Assembly: GCA_003460745.1 (NCBI GenBank)
Contig: QTVU01000006.1
Location: forward strand, 32,476-96,475
DNA length: 64,000 bases
Origin: Firmicutes bacterium AM55-24TS
Lineage (GTDB): Bacteria; Bacillota; Clostridia; UBA1381
Direction of reading: 5' to 3'
The translations under genes were made by a program, and so were the position numbers. Positions 28,264 through 37,176 of this stretch are shown here, one piece after another. Every line of letters starts with the position of its first letter. The stretch's first letter is position 1. The notes under the pieces were generated by a model. The model made no database searches and was not told the origin of the DNA. It worked only from the letters and a program-made list of their open reading frames with translations.

Positions 28264-28521
28264 ATGAAACAGCTGCAAATAAGCGAAGCTTTGTTTGTGA
28301 AAATGATTAAATATTTTTACAGCGAAGAAATCGGATTTGACAATGAGGAAATATTCGATCTGGAGCGTGAAATCAAAAAAGAACTTCAGATGAAGTTAGA
28401 TAGAATTACCATGCGGAGTTATTACACAAAATACAAAACCGCAGAAACGGAGCAGGAGCGTGAGGAAGCACGCAAGAAATATCTCGATGAAAAAGGAGTG
28501 CCGAAAAGCTTCCGGTGGTGA
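28264..28521 (+). CDS. Hypothetical mobile-element protein (85 aa)
   Basis: A charged helical protein, MKQLQISEALFVKMIKYFYS at the N-terminus and YLDEKGVPKSFRW at the C-terminus. Small proteins of this type ('complexin-like' in automatic annotations) recur beside MobV relaxases on gut Firmicute elements, but the function is unknown to me. Ribosome site GGACGTG is weak and an inverted repeat lies directly upstream. Confidence 0.65.
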   Translation: MKQLQISEALFVKMIKYFYSEEIGFDNEEIFDLEREIKKELQMKLDRITMRSYYTKYKTAETEQEREEARKKYLDEKGVPKSFRW

Positions 28522-28540
28522 TTTTCCATAAGAGATATTT

Positions 28541-28563
28541 ACAGGAATGTGGCACATTCCTGT
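28541..28563 (+). repeat. Perfect 23-base palindrome, copy 1
   Basis: ACAGGAATGTG (28541-28551), one G, then CACATTCCTGT (28553-28563). It is almost identical to the palindrome at 29974-29996, the central base being complementary. It lies in the 293-base gap between the 85-aa gene and the relaxase. Confidence 0.9.
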
Positions 28564-28759
28564 TTCGGTAATAAGGAATGAAATGACGATTTACCGATAG
28601 GCAAAACATGAAATTTCCGGGCAGGAATTTTATTGGTTTGCCATCTATGACGCGATAAGCGGAATACATATCGGCGCAAGCCGATAAGCCCTCTGCAAGA
28701 GCGCAAACAGTCGCAGACTGCCGGCATTTTTGTTGGCTTGCTGACAAAAGTGCTTTTGC

Positions 28760-28780
28760 GTTACTCTTGACAAGAGTAAC
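28760..28780 (+). other. Candidate oriT hairpin upstream of the relaxase
   Basis: GTTACTCTT (28760-28768) and AAGAGTAAC (28772-28780) form a perfect 9-bp hairpin with a 3-base loop, 34 bases before the MobV start. A GC-richer, structured stretch (28660-28760) precedes it. Inverted repeats next to the relaxase gene are where MobV-type nic sites usually lie. The nick position is not identified. Confidence 0.45.
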
Positions 28781-28814
28781 AGAACCGAAACAAGCCGAAA
28801 AGAGGTGAAATTTT

Positions 28815-29952
28815 ATGAAAAGAACGATCAGTGCAATGGTCGGAAAAGGCTCTATTACCCATAACAATAGAGATTTTATTGCAGAAAATGTTGATGGTGA
28901 AAGAACGAAAAATAACATCACATACTGCAATGAAAAAATTCAAGACGTATATCATGAACTGTTTGATGAAGCTCTTCAAAAGTACAACGAAAAACAAACC
29001 CGAAGCGACAGAGTGATTGCCGATTACTATGAAAAAATCAGAACAGGCAAACAGGAAAAACCGTTCCATGAGATCATACTTCAGATAGGTGATAAAGATA
29101 CCATGGGCGCTGAAACCGAAAACGGTGAACTGGCAAAAAAAGATACTTGATAGGTATATGCACGATTTTGAAAAACGAAATCCGAATCTTCGGGTATTCT
29201 CTGCTCATCTTCACATGGATGAAGCAACGCCGCATCTGCATATTGATTTTATTCCGTTCACGACAAACAGCAAACGCGGACTTGAAACGAGAGTGTCTTT
29301 AAAGAAAGCGTTGGAAGCGCAAGGCTTCATCGGCGGCAGCCGTTCCGATACGGAATGGAATCAGTGGGTTGCTTCTGAAAAAGAAGTTTTATCACAAATT
29401 ATGCTTGAGCATGGTATTGAATGGGATCAAAAAAACACACACGAAAAGCATAAAACTGTGAGTGAATTTAAAAAAGAAAAACTCGCCGAAGAAGTCGAGA
29501 AGTTGGAAAATAAAAAGGATGAGCTTAAGGATCAAATGAAAACTTACAAAAACGCTGAAGAATACGCACTGGTAACTGTCCGAAAGATAAAAGGCGATGA
29601 GGATTTTGTATTAAAAGATCCGTCACCTTTAATGTCTGCAAAAACATACAAAACCAAATATGTCGAGCCACTCATAAAAAAGCTTTTGGAGATTGTGAAA
29701 AACTTTGCACGAAGATGTTATCGGGCAGAAAGGGCTGAATCAAAATCGGCGGAAGTTATTGCGAACCTAACTAAAGAAAATGACAATTATAAATCAAGGC
29801 TGTGGCACTTGAATTTGGAAAACAGCAAATTAAAAACACAGCTAAGAGATTACGATAAGATAAAATCATTTCTCGGTGTGGATAGGATTAAAGAGATTTT
29901 AAAGATTGCAGGAAAATCAAAATCGCATAATCGTTCGGAATTTGTAAAATGA
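28815..29952 (+). pseudogene. MobV-family relaxase (Pre/Mob), one-base frameshift
   Basis: Frame one (ATG 28815, AGAGGTG upstream) holds motif I (ITHNNRDFIAENVD, H-N-x-R) and runs to GELAKK. The second frame resumes with ILDRYMHDFEKRNP and carries motif III HLHMDEATPHLHIDF, the HUH metal site, followed by a long coiled coil to 29952. The frames meet in a run of seven A at 29135-29141; six A would give the continuous GELAKKILDRYM. MobV relaxases nick oriT and pilot the strand during mobilisation. The extra A may be a sequencing error, a true mutation, or a site for polymerase slippage. Confidence 0.82.
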
Positions 29953-29973
29953 AACTTTCCCTTAATTGCCTAT

Positions 29974-29996
29974 ACAGGAATGTGCCACATTCCTGT
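29974..29996 (+). repeat. Perfect 23-base palindrome, copy 2
   Basis: ACAGGAATGTG (29974-29984), one C, then CACATTCCTGT (29986-29996). It lies between the relaxase stop and the TnpV gene, 1.4 kb from its twin. Confidence 0.9.
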
Positions 29997-30035
29997 TCAG
30001 GTAGTTAGGGGCAAAATGAAAAGGAGGATTTAACC

Positions 30036-30410
30036 ATGAAAGAAAAAATTATTGAAAACGGAATTGAGTATGTAAGACGCGGAGATTATTACTATCCAAA
30101 TGTGGAAGTACCAAAGAAGCACCGCCAGCTCGGAGCGTACGGCAGGCTTCATAAAGAATTTATAAAAAATCACCGCAAAGGATTCTATTCATCTTTGATT
30201 CTGCAAGGAAAACTGGATGAATATCTCTACGAACTTAATCGTGAAGCTTATAGGATGCTGAATGAACTGATAGATTACTTTGCAGAAAACGAAGGCGTAA
30301 CAGAAGAACTGAAGAAAGAAAACCAAATGGAGTGGGTAAGGATAATGAATAATATTAAAGCACGAGCAGAAGAAATTGTTTTAGACGAGATCGTATATAC
30401 TACACGGTAA
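30036..30410 (+). CDS. TnpV-family transposon protein
   Basis: A 124-residue protein after AAGGAGG. The sequence YYYPNVEVPKKHRQLGAYGR followed by HKEFIKNHRKGFYSSLILQG and a helical C-terminus is the TnpV (PF14198) pattern, common on Tn4451-like and ICE elements of Firmicutes. Function is unknown; the genes travel with mobilisation modules. It closes the mobility half of the element, before a terminator-like hairpin and a new promoter. Confidence 0.8.
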   Translation: MKEKIIENGIEYVRRGDYYYPNVEVPKKHRQLGAYGRLHKEFIKNHRKGFYSSLILQGKLDEYLYELNREAYRMLNELIDYFAENEGVTEELKKENQMEWVRIMNNIKARAEEIVLDEIVYTTR

Positions 30411-30424
30411 AAATAATGAACTTT

Positions 30425-30470
30425 GAAAACAGGCTTTTCTGATTTTAACAAAAGGGAAAAGTCTGTTTTC
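30425..30470 (+). terminator. Hairpin after TnpV, weak terminator
   Basis: GAAAACAGGCTTTTC (30425-30439) pairs with GAAAAGTCTGTTTTC (30456-30470), one wobble, 16-base loop. Only GTCATTTTAT follows, so termination would be weak. It separates the mobility genes from the defence operon. Confidence 0.55.
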
Positions 30471-30531
30471 GTCATTTTATATCAATAAAGATAAAATCTT
30501 CATGAGAAAAGCAGAAAATTTTAAAATAGTA

Positions 30532-30560
30532 TTGCTTTTATTCCAGATTTAGAATATAAT
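30532..30560 (+). promoter_or_regulatory. Promoter of the defence operon
   Basis: TTGCTT (30532-30537), 17 bases, TATAAT (30555-30560), 31 bases before the methylase start. A second TATAAT-like box (TTATAAT) follows at about 30567. The first gene has its own DNA-binding domain that could act here. Confidence 0.6.
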
Positions 30561-30591
30561 ATTATTTATAATAGACAAGGAGTGTAAAATT

Positions 30592-31662
30592 ATGGAACTG
30601 ATGTCTGCAAGAGAAGCGGCTGCTAAATGGGGTATATCACAAAGGCGGGTGGCGGTTCTTTGTTCTGAAAATAGAATTGCAAATGCTGAAATGATAGGTA
30701 ATATGTGGTTAATTCCCATGAATGCAAAAAAGCCTATTGATGCAAGAAGCACACGGTATAATAAGAATGACGAAAATTCCGTAAAACCTTTTTTGAAATG
30801 GGCCGGTGGAAAAGGACAGCTCATAAAGGAAATTGAAAAATATTATCCTTTTGAAAATGTTAAAATCAACAAATATGCTGAACCTTTTGTTGGCGGTGGT
30901 GCAGTGCTTTTTGATATCCTCAGTAAGTTTGATTTAGATGAAATATACATCAGCGATATTAACGCAGAACTTATCAACACTTATATTATTGTAAGAGATT
31001 ATATAGATAAGCTTATTCATCTGCTTATAAGCTATCAAGAAGACTATGTTCCTCTTGATACTGATAACAGGAAGAAATATTATATTGCAAAGAGAGAAAG
31101 ATTTAATGATATTAAAGTGAATGGCAATGAAGCGGATAATATTGAAAAAGCAGCACTTATGATATTTCTTAACAAGACTTGTTTTAATGGTCTTTACAGA
31201 GTGAACAGAAAAGGACTTTTTAATGTGCCTATGGGCGCATACAAAAATCCTCTTATTTGTGATGAAAAAAAACTTAGAGCAGTGTCGGAAAAATTGCAAA
31301 ATGTTAAAATTGTTTGCGAAGATTATAAAAAATCTGATGACTTCATAGATGAGAACACTTTTGTATACTTTGATCCTCCATACAGACCGCTTACAGAAAC
31401 ATCAAATTTCACGGCATATACCGAGAATTTATTTGATGATGAAAAACAAATAGAACTTGCGAATTTTGTTGAAAGAATAAGTAACAAAGGTGCAATGGTT
31501 GTTGTCAGCAACTCAGATCCTAAAAATACAAACAAGGAAGACGAGTTCTTTGACAAAATTTATGCTATTCATAAAATAAAAAGAGTTGAAGCTACTCGTA
31601 TGATAAATTGTAACAGCGATGCAAGAGGTAGGATAAAAGAGCTTCTAATATCGAATTTTTAA
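30592..31662 (+). CDS. Dam/DpnM-type adenine methyltransferase with fused N-terminal helix-turn-helix
   Basis: A 356-residue protein after AAGGAGTG. Residues 1-50 form a MerR/Xis-like helix-turn-helix (MELMSAREAAAKWGISQRRV), not part of normal Dam enzymes. From residue 65 comes a class D12 N6-adenine methylase: FLKWAGGKGQL, AEPFVGGGAVLFD (SAM binding) and YFDPPYRPL (catalytic DPPY). Close relatives methylate GATC, which fits the DpnII-like nuclease two genes downstream. The extra domain may regulate the operon. It protects the element and host DNA against the cognate nuclease. Confidence 0.88.
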   Translation: MELMSAREAAAKWGISQRRVAVLCSENRIANAEMIGNMWLIPMNAKKPIDARSTRYNKNDENSVKPFLKWAGGKGQLIKEIEKYYPFENVKINKYAEPFVGGGAVLFDILSKFDLDEIYISDINAELINTYIIVRDYIDKLIHLLISYQEDYVPLDTDNRKKYYIAKRERFNDIKVNGNEADNIEKAALMIFLNKTCFNGLYRVNRKGLFNVPMGAYKNPLICDEKKLRAVSEKLQNVKIVCEDYKKSDDFIDENTFVYFDPPYRPLTETSNFTAYTENLFDDEKQIELANFVERISNKGAMVVVSNSDPKNTNKEDEFFDKIYAIHKIKRVEATRMINCNSDARGRIKELLISNF

Positions 31663-31672
31663 GGAGAATGAT

Positions 31673-32494
31673 ATGCGAAAAAATACAGAAATATCTTCTG
31701 AACAGTTCAAAGAGATAATTAATAATTTTTATAACTATTTTGAAAATGGATATGTATTCGAAGATTTCTTAAAATCCTATCTTGAAAAAATAGGATTGGA
31801 TGAAGTTTATGTCACAAAGCGTTCAGATGATGGAGGAATAGATTTAACGGCGATACGTAAAGGTATTGGCGAATTTAATCAAGCCGATTCGGATAAATAT
31901 TATATACAAGCTAAACGGTACAAACCAACAGCAAACATATCTCCGGAGAAAATAAGAGCCTTGAGAGGTTCATTTTCAAATGGTAAAGGAATATTTATTA
32001 CGACTGCCAAGGTTTCTGATAAAGCTAAAATAGAAGCAAATGAACTAGATCCTCAAAGGCCTATACTTGTAGTTGATGGGAAAGATTTAATTATTAGCTG
32101 TATTGAAAATGAAATTGGTTTTGTATTTAATCCTCAATTCAGCAAATCTGCTATGGATGAATTTTTAAATAAAAATAGAGTTGGTATTGAAAATGAGCAA
32201 TCACCCAATCAAATACAAATAGAAAAGCAAATTTCAAACAATGATATACGTGCGCGCATACTTCCTATACCAAGAGCTATTTTGGAACAACTAGACGGCG
32301 ATATTTATGAGTATGATGTATGTTTTAATAACAGCTATACAAATAAATTAAAAATTGATAAAGGAAGAAGATATTTTGCGAGAGTTACAGAAGCGTATAA
32401 AAGATTTGGTTTAATTGCTGATGATGGTTCTTTTAAACCTACGAATGCTGTTTGGACATATTCTGATGGGAATATAAAAATTAAAATAAATTGA
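31673..32494 (+). CDS. Mrr-like restriction endonuclease
   Basis: A 273-residue protein, GGAG before ATG, 10 bases after the methylase. Residues 20-130 are an Mrr_cat PD-(D/E)xK domain: GYVFEDFLKSYLEKIGLDEV, TKRSDDGGIDLTAI (catalytic Asp), and YYIQAKRYKP (Q-x-K). The C-terminal 90 residues form a separate domain that may bind DNA or modified bases. Mrr-type nucleases usually cut methylated or foreign DNA. Its place between a methylase and a GATC nuclease is unusual; it may be an additional nuclease of the same system. Confidence 0.8.
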   Translation: MRKNTEISSEQFKEIINNFYNYFENGYVFEDFLKSYLEKIGLDEVYVTKRSDDGGIDLTAIRKGIGEFNQADSDKYYIQAKRYKPTANISPEKIRALRGSFSNGKGIFITTAKVSDKAKIEANELDPQRPILVVDGKDLIISCIENEIGFVFNPQFSKSAMDEFLNKNRVGIENEQSPNQIQIEKQISNNDIRARILPIPRAILEQLDGDIYEYDVCFNNSYTNKLKIDKGRRYFARVTEAYKRFGLIADDGSFKPTNAVWTYSDGNIKIKIN

Positions 32495-32507
32495 AGAGGT
32501 ACATATC

Positions 32508-33365
32508 ATGAGAGATTTTAATGCATGGTTGTCAACTTTTAGAGCAAGTATTGCTGATTATGGATATTATGTTGATTTTCCGAAAATCTATAAAAATGTA
32601 GAAAAAATCAAAGTTGAATTAAATATATTAAATTCACTTATTGGTTCAAAAAACATAGAAGAGGAATTTATACAGTTAGTCGGAAAATATCCGGAAACAT
32701 TAAAGTGCATTCCTTTATTGCTTGCAGTAAGAACGAATGAGATTTATGCCATTGACGGGGATGGTGAATTTACTTATTCCTTTAAAGAGGCAAATCAAAC
32801 GATAGAGCAATATTGCGTATTTATGAGAAAAACAGGGCTGTTTGAATTACTTGAAAAACACATAATAAATAATTTATATGATTATGCAACTGGTGTGGAA
32901 ACGGGGTTGGATTCAAATGGCCGCAAAAATCGTGGCGGACATCTAATGGAAAATGTGGTTGAAGATTACATAAAAAAAGCTGGATTTATAAAAGATGAAA
33001 ATTATTTTAAAGAGATGTATATTCATCAGATAACAGAAAAATGGGACATTGATTTATCCGCAATTTCCAATACTGGAAAAACAGAAAAAAGATTTGATTA
33101 TGTTATAAAGACGGATAATCAAATTTATGTTATAGAAACAAATTGTTATACAAGCGGTGGTTCCAAGCTCAATGAAACTGCAAGAAGTTATAAACAGATA
33201 TCTCAGGAAGTCGATACTATTGATGGTGTGACTTTTGTATGGTTTACGGATGGGGCCGGATGGACAAGCGCAAGACATAATCTTGAAGAAACATTTGACA
33301 TCATGCCACACATATATAATATTAACGATTTGGAAAATGGAATAATTAAAGAGGTTTTTAAATAA
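32508..33365 (+). CDS. DpnII/MboI-family type II restriction endonuclease (probably GATC)
   Basis: A 285-residue protein close to the length of DpnII (288). Recognisable segments are LIGSKNIEEEFIQLVGKYP, GVETGLDSNGRKNRGGHLME and the catalytic stretch FDYVIKTDNQIYVIETNCYT followed by GGSKLNETARSY. The family cuts unmethylated GATC. Together with the D12 methylase it forms a DpnII-like restriction-modification system. AGAGGT precedes the ATG. Confidence 0.9.
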   Translation: MRDFNAWLSTFRASIADYGYYVDFPKIYKNVEKIKVELNILNSLIGSKNIEEEFIQLVGKYPETLKCIPLLLAVRTNEIYAIDGDGEFTYSFKEANQTIEQYCVFMRKTGLFELLEKHIINNLYDYATGVETGLDSNGRKNRGGHLMENVVEDYIKKAGFIKDENYFKEMYIHQITEKWDIDLSAISNTGKTEKRFDYVIKTDNQIYVIETNCYTSGGSKLNETARSYKQISQEVDTIDGVTFVWFTDGAGWTSARHNLEETFDIMPHIYNINDLENGIIKEVFK

Positions 33366-33379
33366 GGGGGATATTAAAA

Positions 33380-34444
33380 ATGCAGGGAGGATTGTTTATC
33401 GCACTATATGATGAACAAACATTGAAATTATATTTAAATAAAGGCGTTTATGGATTCCTAATGAAGCCTGTATTTACAGAAACCCCTTCAAGTCGAAGTA
33501 AACATTATGCAGTTTTAGCTGATTATGCTTGTAGCAGAGAGGGCACCGATGTATTCTTCTTTTTAAAACGAAAAATAGTCTATGGAGGAAAAATATATGG
33601 TAATAAGGATGCAGGCTCTTTTTATCTGAATGGTGAAAATAGCCCACTTGGTAAGAAAGCAAAAGCTCCTCTTTTTTGGGATGAATCATCTAGATATATA
33701 CCGTCAGATAAAAAGGGTGTTTTTAGGGTGAATGGCAGTGATAAGGCTCAACCTTTTATACTGCAGTTTATTCAAAATAAAGATACTGGTAAATATATCA
33801 TATCGGATGATTTGTATTTTGAGTTAGGAAAATATCCTTATCCATTACCGTCTAATAGTATGCAAGGTATGGGCTTTTGTACATTAACTCCAGGTGAAGT
33901 GTCAACTCTCCTTAAATTAATCAAAAATTCTTCTTTTTGCATTGATTATTCAACATGTGAAAATATTGAAAAAGGTACAGACGAAACATTATTTGATGAA
34001 AAATTAATCGACATTAAGGACAACTTTATAAATGAGGCACAATTAGAATTTACAATTCTTGCTTCCTTAAAGCCGTTTTATGATTTTTTGTCAGATGATT
34101 ATATTTTATGTAGGCAAGTACCAATTTCCCCATTTAAGCCAATGGATATGGATAGGGCTGATATTTGCTTATATAGCATGGAAAATCCTATTAAAGATGG
34201 GACAATTCCTAATGTAGTAATAGAATTGAAAAGAGGCTGTGCTAATTTTCATGCTTATGAACAAGCTGTAAGGTATTTGAAATGGATTGATAGAATTACT
34301 ACAGACGAAGAGTTTAGTAACGTACAAACATTTGTTATTGCAAATTCATTTAACAAAATTAGAAAAGAAAAAGTTGACACATGTTATGAAGATAAAATAA
34401 AAATTTTCTCTTTAGATAAATTTAAATTTGAACATCTTGTTTGA
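33380..34444 (+). CDS. Unassigned protein with PD-(D/E)xK nuclease-like C-terminus
   Basis: A 354-residue protein, 14 bases after the DpnII-like gene. Residues 1-200 are unassigned mixed alpha/beta (MQGGLFIALYDEQTLKLYLN, RSKHYAVLADYACS). The C-terminal part resembles a PD-(D/E)xK core: ADICLYSMENP (Asp), then PNVVIELKRG (E-x-K) and a helix HAYEQAVRYLKWI as in NucS/Mrr-type folds. I know no named family for the whole. Context makes it a defence nuclease candidate. Confidence 0.6.
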   Translation: MQGGLFIALYDEQTLKLYLNKGVYGFLMKPVFTETPSSRSKHYAVLADYACSREGTDVFFFLKRKIVYGGKIYGNKDAGSFYLNGENSPLGKKAKAPLFWDESSRYIPSDKKGVFRVNGSDKAQPFILQFIQNKDTGKYIISDDLYFELGKYPYPLPSNSMQGMGFCTLTPGEVSTLLKLIKNSSFCIDYSTCENIEKGTDETLFDEKLIDIKDNFINEAQLEFTILASLKPFYDFLSDDYILCRQVPISPFKPMDMDRADICLYSMENPIKDGTIPNVVIELKRGCANFHAYEQAVRYLKWIDRITTDEEFSNVQTFVIANSFNKIRKEKVDTCYEDKIKIFSLDKFKFEHLV

Positions 34445-34470
34445 TATTAACATTAACCGGAGACAGTAAT

Positions 34471-35220
34471 ATGGAAAATAAAAAAATTAAAAAATGGGAA
34501 CCGGAAGACTTTGAACTTGAAATGACTACACATTGGTCGTTCCCTAAACGCGGTGATTGGGCAACACACGATGCAAAATGGCGCGGGAATTGGTCGCCGT
34601 ACATTCCAAGGAATATCATACTCAGGTATTCCCAAGAAGGAGATCTGGTGTTGGATCAATTTGCAGGCGGCGGTACTACTCTTGTTGAAGCAAAACTTTT
34701 AAATAGAGATATAATCGGTGTTGATGTAAATGATGCAGCTCTCGACAGATGCAGAGAAAAAACAGATTTTGATTATGAGCCTGCAAAAGGTAAGGTATAT
34801 ATAAAAAAAGGAGATGCAAGAAACCTTGATTTTGTTCCTGATGAAAGCATAGATTTAATATGTACACATCCACCTTATGCTGATATTATTAAATATAGCG
34901 ATGGCTTAAAAAATGATTTATCTCAGTTAAAAGTCAAGGATTTTTTTGAAGAAATGAAAAAGGTTGCATCAGAAAGCTACCGTGTGCTAAAAAAGGACAA
35001 GTTCTGTGCCATTCTAATGGGCGATACTCGGCAAAAAGGCTGTATGATTCCAATGTCATTTGATGTGATGAAAATATTTCAAGACGCAGGGTTTAAGCTG
35101 AAAGAGCTGATTATAAAAGAACAACATAACTGTAAAGCAACGGGATATTGGAAAACTAATAGTGTGAAATATAATTTTTTGTTGATAGCACATGAGTATT
35201 TGTTTGTGTTTAGAAAGTGA
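34471..35220 (+). CDS. DNA methyltransferase, N4-cytosine/N6-adenine type
   Basis: ATG 34471 lies behind CCGGAGA; earlier in-frame TTG 34441 overlaps the previous gene and lacks a site. The 249-residue protein starts with the signature THWSFPKRGDWATHDAKWRG, has the SAM motif LDQFAGGGTTLVEA, and a catalytic motif written THPPYAD, with His in place of the first Asp/Asn/Ser of (D/N/S)PPY. The layout (SAM motif first) is that of amino-methylases of the gamma/beta type. It may add a second modification to protect DNA from the adjacent nucleases, or partner the OLD-like gene. Confidence 0.78.
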   Translation: MENKKIKKWEPEDFELEMTTHWSFPKRGDWATHDAKWRGNWSPYIPRNIILRYSQEGDLVLDQFAGGGTTLVEAKLLNRDIIGVDVNDAALDRCREKTDFDYEPAKGKVYIKKGDARNLDFVPDESIDLICTHPPYADIIKYSDGLKNDLSQLKVKDFFEEMKKVASESYRVLKKDKFCAILMGDTRQKGCMIPMSFDVMKIFQDAGFKLKELIIKEQHNCKATGYWKTNSVKYNFLLIAHEYLFVFRK

Positions 35221-35228
35221 GATTATGT

Positions 35229-37045
35229 ATGTTAAAAATAGCAGATTTAGAAATTAGTTGTTTTCGTTCTATATTAAACCTAAAGCTATGTATAGAAAGC
35301 GAACCTAATTTAATATCGATATGTGGGGAAAATAATGTTGGAAAAACAAATACATTAAGGGCAATTAATCTATTTTTTAATCCTGAAGATTATGAAATTT
35401 CAATGGATAGACCAACATTAAAACAGGCTCAAGGAGGAGCTAGAATAGATCCTAAAATCACAGTAACACTTTGTGATGATGAAAATGATGAATATTTTCA
35501 AATTACCCGTGATTTCAAATATTATAATATTCAAAATGAAAAGTTTCTATCGGGAGTTTCGTTTACCAAAAGAGGTACTTTGATTAACAAAAAAAGCAAA
35601 AAAACAATGACTTTTGCTGAAATAAAAAGCAAATTGGAATTAATAGAATTTAGATATATAGAATCCATAAATATAGACATACCTGACTTAATAGAGAAGT
35701 TAACAAATGATGCAATCGATGTAGAATATGAACAAAGTAGAATGACTAAAAGCAAGCAAGAATTAAAAAATGCTTATGTAAAGTATATAACTGGATTACA
35801 AGAAATTTTGGATGTTTTTTCAAATGATATATCTCGGATTTTTAATGAATTTAAAAGTAATTGGAATGTAACTTTTAAAGTCCCAAGCTCAGCTGATACA
35901 TTTAGAGATTTGATTTCGGATGATGTTGAATTATTAATAGATGATAAAGGCTGTAGAGGGATAGAACAAAAAGGTTCTGGACTACAACGACTAGCGGTAA
36001 TACTATTAAATTTTGAAATACTTAAAAGAATCAAGCATAAGAAGAGTTATATTCTATGTGTTGATGAACCAGATATTTTTCTACATGATGGATTGCAAAA
36101 AAAACTTATGGAATTTTTCAAAGAAAGTTCTGATAAAATGCAAATTTTTTACACTACTCATTCGAAGAATTTTATAAATCAGTATTCGATGAAAAATATA
36201 ATACTATTAGGCTCTAAACATTATCCACAACATAGTGCACGTAAAAAAAGATACATAGATGTTGTCGAAACAATTTTTATAGATATAAGCACGAATGATG
36301 GGTATGATCAAATATGTGAGCATTTAGGAATAGAACAAAATACTTATAATGTGCTTAAAAAGAATAATATTTTGGTAGAAGGAGGATGTGATAAAAAGTA
36401 TCTTGAACAACTTGGTGATTATTTTGGATTTAAGAAACCTAACATTATATCGGCAGATGGTGTGACTAATGTTGAAAAATATTTGGATTTTTATAATTCA
36501 TATTATAAAGACAATACAACTGCCTACAAGCCGTGTGTTAAGGTATTATTTGACAATGATTTGGCAGGGCGTGATGTTTATTGCAAAATAAAAAAAGATA
36601 AATACACTTATATTAATGTCTGTCCAGTATTACTTTGTAACTTTAATAATACGAGCAATATGAATTTAACAAATAACACATGCAATCACGAAATTGAAGA
36701 TTATGTATATCCTGAAATTATATGTTACTTAGTCAATAAACTTCTTCAAAAAAAATCATTTACACTATTGATATTGGCAAAGTAACTGAAAAAATTATAA
36801 AGCCAGCTTATCAAAATAACGGTATTCTTTACACGATTGAATATGAAAAAAATGAACAAAATCAGGAGGAAGGGCATAAAATATCATTTGTATCAGCGAA
36901 AAAAGCAACAAACGATATTAAAAATGGTCTTGCTGGTATGTTTAATATACCGGGTGACAGAGCTATAATAGAACTCCTTGAACAATGTGATAGAAAATAT
37001 CCATATGTAAAAAATTTTCTAAAAGAGATATTTACATTTGAATAA
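35229..37045 (+). pseudogene. OLD-type ATPase/TOPRIM nuclease, one-base frameshift
   Basis: Starts ATG 35229, 8 bases after the methylase. The N-terminal ABC-type ATPase has ISCFRSILNL, ICGENNVGKTN (Walker A), GSGLQRLAVILL (signature) and ILCVDEPDIFLHD (Walker B). The C-terminal TOPRIM part has ILVEGGCDKKYLEQL (Glu) and VLFDNDLAGRD (D-x-D). The frame stops at 36785, but restoring one base near the run of eight A at 36748-36755 gives IDIGKVTEKIIKPAYQ and a natural stop at 37045. OLD-family proteins are anti-phage nucleases; Gabija GajA shares this layout, but no GajB-type helicase follows. Confidence 0.8.
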
Positions 37046-37176
37046 GCATTATTTCTGAGTACAATTTGAGTACAAAAACTTACGTAAACAAAATTACCAC
37101 AAGAAAAACTGTGAAATGTGCGAAATAAAATCACAGTAAATAAATGAAAAACACCTTGAATAAAAAAGAGGAAGTC

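Noticed and set aside
27164-29996. CRISPR-like array
   Set aside because: The repeats are dispersed palindromes in gene gaps without regular spacing or spacers, and no cas genes are present.
35229-37045. Gabija system
   Set aside because: GajA-like ATPase/TOPRIM layout is present, but no GajB helicase follows; the element ends right after.
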